From positions 496,001 to 560,000 of the forward strand of contig CM056876.1 of the NCBI GenBank assembly GCA_029876055.1: a DNA stretch of 64,000 nt, given 5' to 3'. Below are positions 47,440-57,290 of this stretch, one piece after another; the stretch's first letter is position 1; each line of letters opens with the position of its first letter. Position numbers and translations under genes: made by a program. The notes beneath the pieces are model-generated. The model ran no database searches. It had not been told where the DNA came from and was given only the letters and a program-made list of their open reading frames with translations. This DNA comes from Madurella fahalii. Taxonomy: Eukaryota; Ascomycota; Sordariomycetes; Sordariales.

Positions 47440-47530
47440 GAGGAGCCGGATTCGAACCGACAGCCTATGCAGCCCCCACACAGACTTCCAGGCGCAACAC
47501 GAAAATCTACCCCTACGACCAATGCGCCCA
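47440..47530 (-). ncRNA. tRNA-like / pol III A+B box relic
   Basis: On the minus strand a perfect B box (GGTTCGAATCC, 47448-47458) sits in a T-arm that pairs (GTCGG with CCGGC). Upstream is an A-box-like TGGTCGTAGGGG (about 47510-47521). Their spacing, about 60 bp, is longer than in an intronless tRNA, and no matching 5' acceptor strand (GAGAGGA) is present. It may be a decayed tRNA gene, perhaps Pro-like, or the head of a tRNA-derived SINE. Confidence 0.35.
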
Positions 47531-47657
47531 CACAATAGCGGTTGCAGTACCCTCCTTCTATGAGCAGAGCAAGGTGCGTATATTGCCTTGTGTTCAATAG
47601 GTAGCTTTAGCTCTAGGATCAGCCGAGGGCTGGCTCCCTCTTAGAAAAAACAAGCAA

Positions 47658-49862
47658 CTACTTTCTACCATCTTCACCCGCTATTACTGCGTCGCCTATT
47701 GACCGCAAAACCGGGAACAAGCGTTGCGTCAACCACGGCGTCTTGGTCTCGTCGCAAATCCTGAGGGTTGGGATTGATCCGACATTACTTGTCCATGCAC
47801 CGAGAGACACATTAACGCAGCTGACCCCGGCGCCTTCTCGGTATTTCAGCGTAATCATGGACTGCCCATTTCTTAGAGGAACCCTTGCGTGCCTGGTTGA
47901 GGCTAAGTCGCAAGAATAAAACTGGAGGTTCAGAGGAGACATGGGCGTGTAGCGGCCTCGGAAAATACCCACCTCACAGACCAATGATCCAGGCTCGCAG
48001 ATTGGTATGCTGAGGAAGAACATTGAGAAGTCAGTTCCAACCCGCCAGTCAGCTGAAGAGCCAACACCCTCGAAAAGAGCAAGCGGTGCAAGTTCGGTGG
48101 TGTTGGCTCCGTGATGGGCGGGGTACAAGCTTTTTGGCCTCAAAACGCCTCCTTTGTCGTCGAGAACCCAGTTTGGGCCAGCAGAGGAGAGGAGAGTGTA
48201 ACCGCTAGTGATGGTCGACGAGATTCTGATCTCAGGCCAGGGTTTGGCCTCCCACGGACGCCATTGCAAGGGCTGCTTAACACGGTTGGAAATCCTGGTG
48301 TACTTTATGATTGTCGTCAGCTGTAGGTGCTCCAAGCCGTCAAGAGCGACCAGGGACGGGCAGTGTACGCGAGACAGAAGTCCGTCCCCTCCTCCCGTGG
48401 CGTCGCGCGAGAGCAAGATGCACAGTCTTTGGCCATTGAGCTGACATCTCAAAGGTGCGACGATGACCGGCTCGTAGATGTACCAGTTCCAACTGGCCGG
48501 CCCGAAACCAGGCTGGGAGTCCGAGGTTAAATCGCTACTCCCTTCAGTGATCACAGCTGCCTCCATATTGTAGGTTTGTAAGTGACTCTGCGGGAGAGGG
48601 CGTTCAAAGTCAGCACGGCTGTTATGATCCACCCTCTTGTCTAGGTACGTGAGGACGGAGTGACGGTAGTCTAGTTTCGTGTCAGTGTCCTCCGCCTCTA
48701 TGGTTATTGTCGGGATTGGCAGTGCCTGCTGATGCGTGTCGCCAAAGATAGTAGACTCATCCCGGGGGCTCTCGACAGTGACAGCATGTTGGAGCTCGTC
48801 TCGTAGCGTCGAAGGTTTAGGTGACACTGACAGGGTGTCGGTCGATGCTGCTTCTGCGGTAACTAAAGTCGATCGAATCTGGCGCACTTCAAGAACCATG
48901 GATACGGGAGGTTCGACTCCAATAGGCCGTAGTCGTATACCCTCAACGCCGTCGGCACATCGTAGCTTCGTTCGAACAACTTGATGGACAAGCTCGAACG
49001 CGGTTTCGTATTCCTCTCCGGAGTCATACGGAAGCAGCTGAATGCGCGACGCATGCCTGAATTGCTCGGGCGACGGGGCGAGCAGACCCGACATGTTGGT
49101 GTGGGAGTGCTCGGATTCCGGAAAGGCCCACGTGAACAGTGACTGGTCGTCAGATTTTCTGAGTATTTCCTGTTGGAGCCTGCTGAATGCCCTCCGGCCC
49201 TCGCCGTAAAGCATGGGCATATTGACATCGAAAAGGCCGATCAAGCAGTAGGCTTCGTCCTCAAGCCTGGTGGTCTGTCTGCCAACAGCCCAAGACATTT
49301 TCTGCGCGATGCTGTACTCAGGCCAGCTCTGCTTGTCCAACGCCTTGACATCAATTCGCGTGATCGTTGAAATAACAGTCCGCAAGGACCTCTTAGTGCC
49401 TATCTCGACCCAATCAAATCCAACGAAGACGAGCTCCTTTGGCGCCAGCAATTCCTGCAGAGTCCATCCACGGGTGAACCACCTGCTCCGCGAAAACGAG
49501 GAGTCTTCCAGCGTGGGATCCTCAGAGCTAGGGACGTCACTGATGTATGCGTAACAGACGGCGGCATCGCGGTACCACCGGAACATAGAGTTGATAGCTT
49601 CGGAGAGCTCGGCGCTTGACGATTTGTCGATGCAGCACGTATCAATCCACAGGTACTCGAATCCCTCCTCATTGGCGAGCTTGCAAGCGTCCCTGACCTT
49701 TGCCCAGCCCTGCCTTGAGGGGCCGATCCCATTGGAGTGGTCCTTATAGGAAACTTCGCCGGGGCCCCATGTGTGAGAGAGGATGGCGTAGTGAGGGATG
49801 CCATTGCCAGCTTCGCCAAAGAACTCCTCAAAATCGAGGGTAGCCGTGTTCAGGAGACGCAT
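47658..49862 (-). CDS. Intact HET-domain protein
   Basis: A single exon encodes 734 aa starting MRLLNTATLDFEEFFGEAG. The HET domain occupies about residues 20-200 with canonical blocks: YAILSHTWGPGEVSY, YLWIDTCCIDKSSSAEL, AINSMFRWYRDAAVCYAY, RGWTLQELLAPKEL, and RLEDEAYCLIGLFDVNMPMLYGEG at its end. Residues 200-734 form a long C-terminal region without repeats that I recognise. HET proteins act in vegetative incompatibility, where the domain triggers cell death (the HET domain is TIR-like in fold). No WD40 or NACHT is attached, so this is the common stand-alone type. Unlike the broken HET gene at 13 kb, no stop or shift interrupts it, and it has good start context. Confidence 0.92.
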   Translation of the reverse strand: MRLLNTATLDFEEFFGEAGNGIPHYAILSHTWGPGEVSYKDHSNGIGPSRQGWAKVRDACKLANEEGFEYLWIDTCCIDKSSSAELSEAINSMFRWYRDAAVCYAYISDVPSSEDPTLEDSSFSRSRWFTRGWTLQELLAPKELVFVGFDWVEIGTKRSLRTVISTITRIDVKALDKQSWPEYSIAQKMSWAVGRQTTRLEDEAYCLIGLFDVNMPMLYGEGRRAFSRLQQEILRKSDDQSLFTWAFPESEHSHTNMSGLLAPSPEQFRHASRIQLLPYDSGEEYETAFELVHQVVRTKLRCADGVEGIRLRPIGVEPPVSMVLEVRQIRSTLVTAEAASTDTLSVSPKPSTLRDELQHAVTVESPRDESTIFGDTHQQALPIPTITIEAEDTDTKLDYRHSVLTYLDKRVDHNSRADFERPLPQSHLQTYNMEAAVITEGSSDLTSDSQPGFGPASWNWYIYEPVIVAPLRCQLNGQRLCILLSRDATGGGDGLLSRVHCPSLVALDGLEHLQLTTIIKYTRISNRVKQPLQWRPWEAKPWPEIRISSTITSGYTLLSSAGPNWVLDDKGGVLRPKSLYPAHHGANTTELAPLALFEGVGSSADWRVGTDFSMFFLSIPICEPGSLVCEVGIFRGRYTPMSPLNLQFYSCDLASTRHARVPLRNGQSMITLKYREGAGVSCVNVSLGAWTSNVGSIPTLRICDETKTPWLTQRLFPVLRSIGDAVIAGEDGRK

Positions 49863-50982
49863 TGGGATGAGGGGATCGTGAGAAGGCTGGCCGGTACGCA
49901 GAGCAAAATCCTTAAGACACTAAAATGACCATCCGAACCTCCTGGGCGGATGAAATTGTCACAGCTACGCGAGAGTCTCGTCGCATGGACCCTCCAGTAG
50001 GAGAGACGAACCCCGCTCCCGTTGCTTTTTTCGCTCTCTCAGCAGCGCGTGCGACGAATGAAATCCCGTGGCTGTGCTACCGAGCCCAAAGCCCCCAAGG
50101 GGGAGGCCAAAAAAAAGTGGGGCTGACTTGGTGTTCTGAAAGCACAGTGGTGCTAGGTGGATGGGAATGGCTTCGTAAAGCAAAACACAAAAACAAAGCA
50201 CATGTTTTCCACTGCCGTTCCCCTTGTACTAAAGCGTGAAGAAGAAGAAATGGATCGATGAAATCAGTCGTGGACCTAATCTCAAACATGCCTAGAGGAA
50301 AATGGTCTTGGCTTCGAATTGATGCAACCGCGACCAACCAGAAATGTTGTGCGCAACTTGAGGCCTACAGCAGGAGTGACCTACGCCATGTCGAGTGGGC
50401 CTAGCTGCCCAAATTACGTAAGATAAAACTCGTTCGTCCCTTTCCGCAACATCCAGACATAACATCCAGACATAACATCAGCCACGGCAATCATCTCAGT
50501 CATCTCAGCGTGCCCAACCCTTAACCCCACTGCTATCAAAACTCTGAGCGCATTCCCTTAAAGTGCAGGCACGCGTCATCACATAGCATCGCGTTTAGAC
50601 TTTACATACAAAAACGCTCCGGCCACCGATGTTTAGCCCGAGGATGTGAGCTTACCGCATGAATTGGTGCATTCCTATTTTATCTTTTACCTTTTATCTT
50701 TTACCTTTAGGGCAGGCACCCACACCATTTTCACTCCAACGGTCATGGCGAAACACCAACGAAGTGTCAGAAACACTACACTGTTAATTGAGTGTTGCAA
50801 AAGTGATTGTATTCTGTGTCTCTGACGTTCCGGCAGAGCCAGAAAGCATCATCCTTATAGTGCCTTGTAGTAGCAAAGGTGGTGGCGATGGTTGACAAAT
50901 CTATAGCCTGGCAATTTCCAGGCCCTTCTATTCTGACACGAAGCCATCCGCACGCTCACCGTTTCGCCGTCTACCATCCACC
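49863..50982. promoter_or_regulatory. Divergent region between HET gene and esterase relic
   Basis: About 1.1 kb without a supported gene. Small direct repeats occur near 50453-50478 (acatccagacata) and 50683-50707 (ttttatctttacc-like). The HET promoter should lie at its left end. Confidence 0.45.
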
Positions 50983-51452
50983 ATGGCGCTGCGTCAGAAG
51001 TTGAGCAAGCCATTTGTGGTTGCGCCGTCCTCCGAGTCGGATCACACACACACAGTGGTATTTTTGCACCGCTTTCCGGAGTCTACCGCCGACGAGGAGC
51101 TGCCAAGCAAGGTGCTGTCGGCGAAGAAGACCGGAAACCACAAAAACCTCCTCGAGCAATTCCCCACTATTCGCAGGGTCTTTCCCTACTTAAAGACGGG
51201 AGCGCGCCCTTACGGAGACCTAACACCTCAAGAGAAGCGCACCATCGGCCTGGTGCCGGGTTCCACCCCTACATCCCCCAGATTCTCCTCAAGGAAGCCA
51301 AGCCGGTTGATGGCCTCGACAAGTTCATTCTGGGAGGCCTTCTTGCACTTATCCTTGACGTTCTCGATATCCAACGGCCTCACCTTGCCATAGAGACGGC
51401 CTTCGCGCTGAGCTCGGCCATTGAATTGGAATTGAGAGTATTAAAACCTTAA
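50983..51452 (+). pseudogene. Truncated carboxylesterase/phospholipase-like relic
   Basis: The frame from ATG 50983 reads the start of a fungal Abhydrolase_2-type carboxylesterase: VAPSSESDHTHTVVFLHRF, then NLLEQFPTIRRVFPYLKTGARPYG. Near 51262 the protein-like reading jumps to the next frame (HPYIPQILLKEAKPVDGLDKFILGG). It ends with TAA at 51450-51452 before the GFSQG-type nucleophile motif and the catalytic Asp/His regions. Both the shift and the missing catalytic half mark it as non-functional. The family member would be a cytosolic serine esterase. Confidence 0.65.
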
Positions 51453-52675
51453 CTAGGTAGTTCACAAATTATGGGTGTTTCGGGTTGTTGGGACATACCA
51501 TTGCCTCTGCGATGTTGATGATGCCGTAATAACGTATCCATTTCCGTTACCTCCCTTTGTACTGATAGCATATGTCGACCAACCGATCATACACAGCTCT
51601 GTCATCTTCGAAGGTGGCGTCCGATGCGCGGAGAGGATTGTAAATAGGTCTAACTGGGTTCGGGAACTGGATTTCATTGCTCCCGAGTTTTTCTTCGCCC
51701 TTGCCCTTGCCCTTGCCCTCGCCCTCGCCCTCGCCCTCGCCCTCGCCCTCGCCCTCGCCCCTGCCCTTCTCAGAATCGCCATCCTTAACTATTGTATAAA
51801 TGCGTTTTCTTCTGGCTCTTGTTGGTCTGAGGCAAGGGACTGTGACGGCAAACTGATTCCTATCCTAGCGTGTATTAAGACAGATGAAGCAAACGTGGCC
51901 GGGCCTTTCTAGAGGATCCTTGACGCGGTAGAGGTGCGGAGACGCCTTCCGAGCTGTCTCTATTTCTTCTATGGTAGGGGATGGGGGACGAACTGGGGGC
52001 GGATGTTGTCCCTCTGAGACCTCTGCAGGCAAGGTGTCAATAACATCTTGTCGTTCGAGATCGATCCCCCGGCTGCTTGCACAAGTCATTACTGTCTCGA
52101 GTATCGGTGCGATCAAGAATGCGGCTACGGATGCAAATAGTGAATGAGCAGCTGCAAGAGCCAGAGACCACGAAAAAGCGCTGACGTGCCTTTTGAAGGG
52201 AAGTCGAGATTGGCAAGGCTCTCATCAGGCACCAGTGGCTAACCTGAAGAAGAAACCCGCATTATGTGTGGCGCTCATGGTTGTAATGTTGGAATCTGCT
52301 GATTTGATTCGCTGCCTTGTCCTCGAGGTGCTAAATGCCGATGCGACAACAGCTTGGGACTTTCACGCTGTCTATCCGAGTGGCAGTAGCTATGGTTGTT
52401 ATCCTTGTGGGAGGAAAGCTGACGGAAGCAAAGAGAATCTGTGCCTCTCCCTACAGATATCCAATTGAGACTGGTGGTGAGAGTAGAAGAGGAGATACAA
52501 TACGAAGGACAACTGATGCTACAAAACTGTTAAGAAAAGGGGGCAGGGGCATGATTTGCCTTGATTATCACTCCTACTATCTACGCGAGAGGGCAGACAC
52601 CCACTCTTTATCCTCTTCGATCCTAGGCACCACTAGACCAAGGGCCTTCTTCTGGGCATTGCCCATTGCTTCACG
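51453..52675. other. Spacer with hexamer microsatellite
   Basis: No supported gene. It contains the (GCCCTY)n run listed separately. Reading that run as Arg-Ala repeats gives an artificial frame. Confidence 0.55.
51697..51768. repeat. (GCCCTY)n hexanucleotide microsatellite
   Basis: About twelve uninterrupted hexamers, GCCCTT at the left changing to GCCCTC in the centre, then a degenerate end. The period is six bases with no frame-breaking length change. Confidence 0.95.
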
Positions 52676-54032
52676 CTAGCGCTTATAGGCTCCCCAGCCT
52701 TCATTACCACCGACCCGTTTTTTAAGAAGATGCCATTTAGTGCGATAGAATTGCTGCTCCTCCTCTGGCTTCTCATCTTGCTCCTTATTACTATTACACC
52801 TGCCCTTCTCGATACTACCGGCCTGGGAACCATCGCTTTTCGTCTTCGTCTGCTCCTCCGCACGAGCAGCGGCCGCAAGCCGAACCCCCCTCTCCCGAGC
52901 CTGCTGGAACTCCCACCCTATTTTGTCGGCCTCGATGCGGCGCTTGATCTTCTCTGTCAGCGCCTCGTTGGCCTTCTTGTCCTTTGCGAGGCCAAGGGCG
53001 TACTTCCGCGCCTTGTTCAAGTCGTCCTTCTTCTCAGCCGGCTTATCGGCCCGGTCCTTTGGTGCAAGCGTCTCATGCTCACCACGCTTGACCGTGAGGT
53101 CCTTAAGACGGTGGACGCCCACTGTCAATGTCAGAAACTTAACAAAGTTGTTAATGCGGCGACTGTCTCTGTTAAAGCGTTAAGAATCACTTTTCCAGTT
53201 AAGAAGTGCCCAGGACTCGATGATATTCCCGGCGCCAGCGACTCGACTGCGGCACAGAAGCATTTTTGACTCACCAAGTTACCGTCTGCGTCTTGTAGCT
53301 TCCGTAAATGAAACAATGGGGAGTATTGACTACAAATGATGTGTTGATACGAGGTGGGTCATTCAGCGCCATACACGCGATGTTATGAGAGGAGACATCG
53401 CGTGTCACCTCGCGGTCCTCGCCGTGCATGCCAACAAAGCTAGTAAGGCGCGGGTCGGCGATGATGTCGTTCCAGGACTTGGCGTGAAGAGTATTGCACA
53501 AGAATTTGGTGATGTCTTGAGGGTTGGAGCGGAGGGAAGCGCTCAGCTCGGGGAATGACGTCATGGCCTCATTCCCAGTGACAGCGGTCCCGCCCTGTGG
53601 GCGGCTGTTTAGTGTTCCCTTTGCAACGAAGGTGCTAAACACACGATGGACCTGGGTGGTGATAGTAGACTAGAGGGTAGTGATGGTGTTTTGAGAGTCA
53701 ATGAGTTGGAGGAGGGAGGATTTGGCAAAGATGGTGAGAACCAACGACTGCCTCCGAGGGTGGCGCTCAATACTGCTGTAAAGTCCCTACGGGTGGTTAT
53801 TGAGGGTTCGCTTGGCCAAGCTCTTGCGATCGCAGCTGCTTTGCGCAAGAGTGGCTGTCACGGCACGGGCTAATTGACCAGATTGGTGAAGATAGGGAGG
53901 AAGTAATTCCGAGATCTGGATTGTCAGACCACAGCTATCTGTGGGCGCAACTGCGCACAGGCTAGGGCTGTTACCTCTGCTATCCCTCTCGTTATCATTA
54001 TCTGCACCTGATGTCATCACTAATTCTGGCAT
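52676..54032 (-). pseudogene. Unrecognised gene interrupted by TAG stops
   Basis: From the ATG at 54032 one frame reads about 250 codons of normal protein composition (SLVLTIFAKSSLLQLIDSQN; then VHRVFSTFVAKGTLNS; then MHGEDREVTRDVSSHNIACM) and ends near 53271. It is broken only by two TAG codons at 53787-53789 and 53670-53672, both CAG-to-TAG compatible. Further 3', a Lys/Glu-rich helical frame (53128-52676, KARKYALGLAKDKKANEALTE) follows a CTGAC...CAG acceptor and may be a second exon, but no donor closes the phase. I do not recognise the family. RIP-type decay is the likeliest reading. A gene with readthrough stops, or sequencing error, is possible. Confidence 0.45.
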
Positions 54033-54144
54033 TAGAGAGGGTCGATACTGGGTGCCTTGTGCTGCCTGGCTCTCTTTAAGACCCAGTTCTCGTCCCTTGT
54101 GGCAATTTTTGGTCCTTAAGCGCCAGAGGCGAGATCTATAAGCA

Positions 54145-54316
54145 TAATTTCTGCCAGCAGAAAAGGTAAAAAGCCCGAAGTAGCAGAAACAAGATCTGGC
54201 TTAGGGTCGAGAACTGGGTCCCTGACGCTGGGCGCAAATTTTCTGCCGGTAGAAAAAATACGTAGCCCGCAGTATCAGAGAGTAAATATGGGCTCGGGGT
54301 CGCAAACTGGGTCTCT
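54145..54316. repeat. Two diverged direct copies, about 88 bp period
   Basis: The first copy starts aatttctgccagcagaaaag (54147) and the second aattttctgccggtagaaaa (54235). Both continue through an agcccg...agta/gta...cag segment to a shared end, actgggtcyctg (near 54212-54223 and 54305-54316). Two further isolated cores occur near 54431 and 54484. Each copy begins with a near-palindrome, TTCTGCYRGYAGAA. Confidence 0.7.
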
Positions 54317-54537
54317 GTGGGTATCGTCGCAAACTACCAACTACACCAAACACCCAAAAGGTGGGGAGCTCCACGATTGTTAGTCGTAGGATGCTAAACC
54401 TGCGTTTTATCTGACAGGTATCAATATTCTGCCGGAAGAAGCAGTACAGAATACAAAGTAACAAGAGTTAAGCCCTGCATAATTTCTGCTAGTAGAATAA
54501 GTATATACCTAACAGGAATTTAGCCTAGAGAAGTATA

Positions 54538-54725
54538 ACGTATTTTATAAGCGAGTGGTGGTTATAAGCGAGCGGTGGGCTGGTAAGGGCTGGGCGCACA
54601 TTGAGCTGTGGCACTAACAGCGGGATTAAGCCGGGAATTAGCGTTTAGTGCTATAGCTCAATGAGCGTCCAGCCCTTACCAGTCCCACCGCTCGCTTATA
54701 ACCACCACTCGCTTATAAAATACGT
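54538..54725. mobile_element. 188-bp foldback MITE with TA target duplication
   Basis: Two inverted arms of about 80 bp (54538-~54616 and ~54646-54725) match almost perfectly, starting acgtattttataagcgagtg, with one single-base indel and a few transitions. A ~30-bp unpaired centre separates them. The element is flanked on both sides by TA (54536-54537, 54726-54727), the target duplication of Tc1/mariner-type transposases. It has no coding capacity. It would need a transposase from elsewhere in the genome and would form a strong hairpin if transcribed. Confidence 0.88.
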
Positions 54726-54750
54726 TACACACTATCCGTAATTATATCGA

Positions 54751-54801
54751 GGTAGGAATATCGATAAGGTAGGAATTTCGACAAGGCGGGAATTCTATCC
54801 T
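54751..54801. repeat. Three imperfect tandem copies of a 17-18-bp unit
   Basis: The units aggtaggaatatcgata, aggtaggaatttcgaca and aggcgggaattctatcc follow each other about 25 bp beyond the MITE. Confidence 0.75.
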
Positions 54802-55492
54802 CGATATTGAAAATAGAAGCCCATCACAAATTAACTAACATCTCCTTAGTATAAATCAATAAACTACTAAAACGGCTTATATACCCTAGTAGTAGAAAAT
54901 AATACTTGTTAATTAGATAAGAGTATAAATAGGCAACATTACCGCTATTGTCTGCAACTCTATTAATAGCCTCTAATTATACTATATCTTTTTGTAGTAT
55001 AACATGTTAAGGCAATAGACCTGAAAGAGGTGTGATTGGATCCCTTTACTTTGTTTAAATTTTTTAGTAAGGTACAGGTTACTCTCCCTTGGCAATAAAG
55101 CTTCTAGCACACATAACATAAGTTAGTTACATACCTAGTATATACTTACATCATAATTGGAATTGTTGCCCGGGAGCCATTCCTATGGATTAATTACACG
55201 TCACTTACTTTCTATCGATAGAAACTTTAGCCGGGGGACTGAAAACGGGCCTCTGGGGTTGTGCAGTGGCCGCGTATGGGATCACCCTGATCAGGGAAGA
55301 ATCAGGGAAAGCTCAGGGCAAATCAGCCACAGCTCACCCCAGCTCAGGAGTACGGACGAAAAAGAAATTTCGTGTGCCCAGATTCGTCTCAGATTACCAG
55401 GCTGTAATAAGCAAGAGATGCAAATAAATTGCTCTGCTCCTCTAATCCGTTTCTTTACCAACCACCAGAGTATGATTATAAAAGACAATCCC

Positions 55493-57290
55493 CTAGGCCT
55501 GAAGGTCCTTGAGATCCAGCGGCCAGCTCGTCTTCTCTCCGAAACGAGGGAACTCGTTCACCGACGGTGCCGGGATAACATCGCGGTCTTCAATCTCAAT
55601 CGTCAGGCTGCCCACCGACGTGGGTGGAACTACTTCGCCATACTGTTTGCATTTCAACATATCAGCCACTATTCCCTTTGAAGAACGAGAAGGGGGCGCG
55701 GTATCAACCTACCATGTTTCTCACCACAACACGCAATTCCCGCTTCAGCATCGCCACGACCTCGCTCGCCGGCCTATTCAACGGCACGCCCGCCTCCTCG
55801 AGAGCGCTCTGCAGCGGAATGTTCGCAAAGCCCTGGCCCACAGTCGGCATGGCCAGCAGCGCGTACGCGCCCGCCTCAACATCCCCGATCCGGAGCTCGA
55901 TGGTGCACGGCAGAGGCAGGTTGGGATCCGCGCGGTCCACCTGAATCTGGGCCGCATAATCCTTCCGTTGCGCCGCCACCGCAGGAGCAACAGCAGCAAT
56001 CGCCATCGTTGCGGGGGGCCCGTAGAGCTGGTTCACCTGGGCCGTGACCTGCTGCGCAAGATCGGGCGGGCTGAGGGCCCAGTCGTTCACGCCCGGGTAC
56101 GTGTACCCCAGCTCGCGGGTCGACGAGACGCGGTTGCTGGTCCAGAACGCGCCGGAACCGTCGACAAAGGGCTTCAACGGCGTGTCGGCTGTCACGGGGC
56201 CGTCGGCGATGCCAAACGCATAGAAGCCGGCGGCCGAGTGGTTGAACATGGCGCCCGTGTGGTAGATGGCTTGCCACATGGCAAAGTGGCGGTCGACGTT
56301 GGTGTGGTGCAGCCAGAAGATGGGGTCGAAGCCGGACCAGGCGACGGGCTTCATGTGGCCGACCTTGGTGAAGATGGGACCGCCGCCGAGCTGTTGGTGT
56401 ATGACGTTGTGCGGGTTCTCGAAATCGGGGCCCTTTCCCTGGGTTGATGCCATGGCCGCAAATTCGGGACTGCTCGTGAAGACGGAGTAAACCAACTCCT
56501 TTAGGCGGTCGGCCCAACCTACGAGGAGCTGATTGATGAGCTCGTAGTCGTTAACGCCGTTGCTGCCCTCGGCGGCATCCGTGCACCGCTTGGTCTCGTT
56601 AAATTGTGTGACTGTCCATCCTTGGAAGTCGGGATCCGTGAAGGGGAAGGTTTGGAACTCGTAGCTGTAGAGCGGATTGCGGAGAGTCAATGGGCCGTTG
56701 GGGCCATTGACTTGGACCATGGGCTCCATGGTCACGGGCGGCAACCGCGCATCCTCGGCCCAGTCCCAATAGGGGAATCTCAACGTCTCGGCGGCGGCCT
56801 TGTACGTTGCTGCCGACGCACCAGAGTATTGGGCCGCTATCCTTTCGGCCTGGCTGTGGACGGTTTGCTCAAGGAGGGCGATATACGGGCGGTGCCAGGT
56901 AATGAATGTGATTTGCCCATGAGGACAGTAGCCGGCTTTGTCATTGCCACCGGGCACCTGTCCCACGCCGTTATACGGCTTGAATGGGAGCCCGTGGATG
57001 CCGGCGATTTGATACCAAGAGAGCCAATCATCCTCGGGTGCTGCTTGGATTGCGGACAAGGCTTGGATGAAGAGATCCCTATCCTGCGTTTAGTATTGTT
57101 CATGACAAGATGGACCTGATGTGGCATACCACGCCGGGCCGCCTTGGGAATGTAAATCGTTGATATTCAGCCTGGCTGGTCGCTCGCCCGTCTGCGGGTT
57201 TACACCAGCTTTGATTCCAATGAGCTGCTGTGCGGCCGCCCAAGGCACTGCCGTGAACGCAACGAGGACGCTGAGACTAGGGAGCTGCAT
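55493..57290 (-). CDS. Secreted tyrosinase
   Basis: Three exons (57290-57130, 57078-55713, 55642-55493) encode 558 aa. All phases close: intron 1 GTATGC...GATAG, intron 2 GTAGGT...AACAG. The start is the Met of a signal peptide (MQLPSLSVLVAFTAVPWAAA). CuA ligands fall at about His82 (GIHGLPF), His107 and His116 (FITWHRPY). Cys105 two residues before His107 fits the Cys-His thioether link of fungal tyrosinases. CuB ligands are His277 and His281 (NPHNVIH) and His311 (FWLHHTNVDRHF). The C-terminal ~150 residues form the usual tyrosinase C-terminal shield. The enzyme oxidises monophenols and diphenols to quinones, as in melanin formation. The last exon restores IEIEDRDVIPAP, which a one-exon reading would miss. 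Confidence 0.94.

Larger units (their letters stand above)
46213..47657. other. Spacer with degenerate minisatellite and tRNA-like relic
   Basis: No protein gene seen. The interval holds the 30-bp-spaced degenerate repeats and the A/B-box element listed separately, downstream of the convergent HET gene. Confidence 0.6.
54033..55492. other. Repeat-rich spacer with MITE
   Basis: No gene seen. The interval contains partial duplications built around a TTCTGCYRGYAGAA palindrome, a foldback MITE and a three-copy 17-bp repeat, each listed separately. The rest is AT-rich. Confidence 0.6.

Noticed and set aside
51462..51912. Ala/Arg- and Leu/Ala-repeat frames over 51.5-51.9 kb
   Set aside because: Artefact of reading the GCCCTY microsatellite.
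53941..54141. 66-codon Leu/Ser-rich plus frame
   Set aside because: Antisense to the better-composed minus frame starting at 54032.
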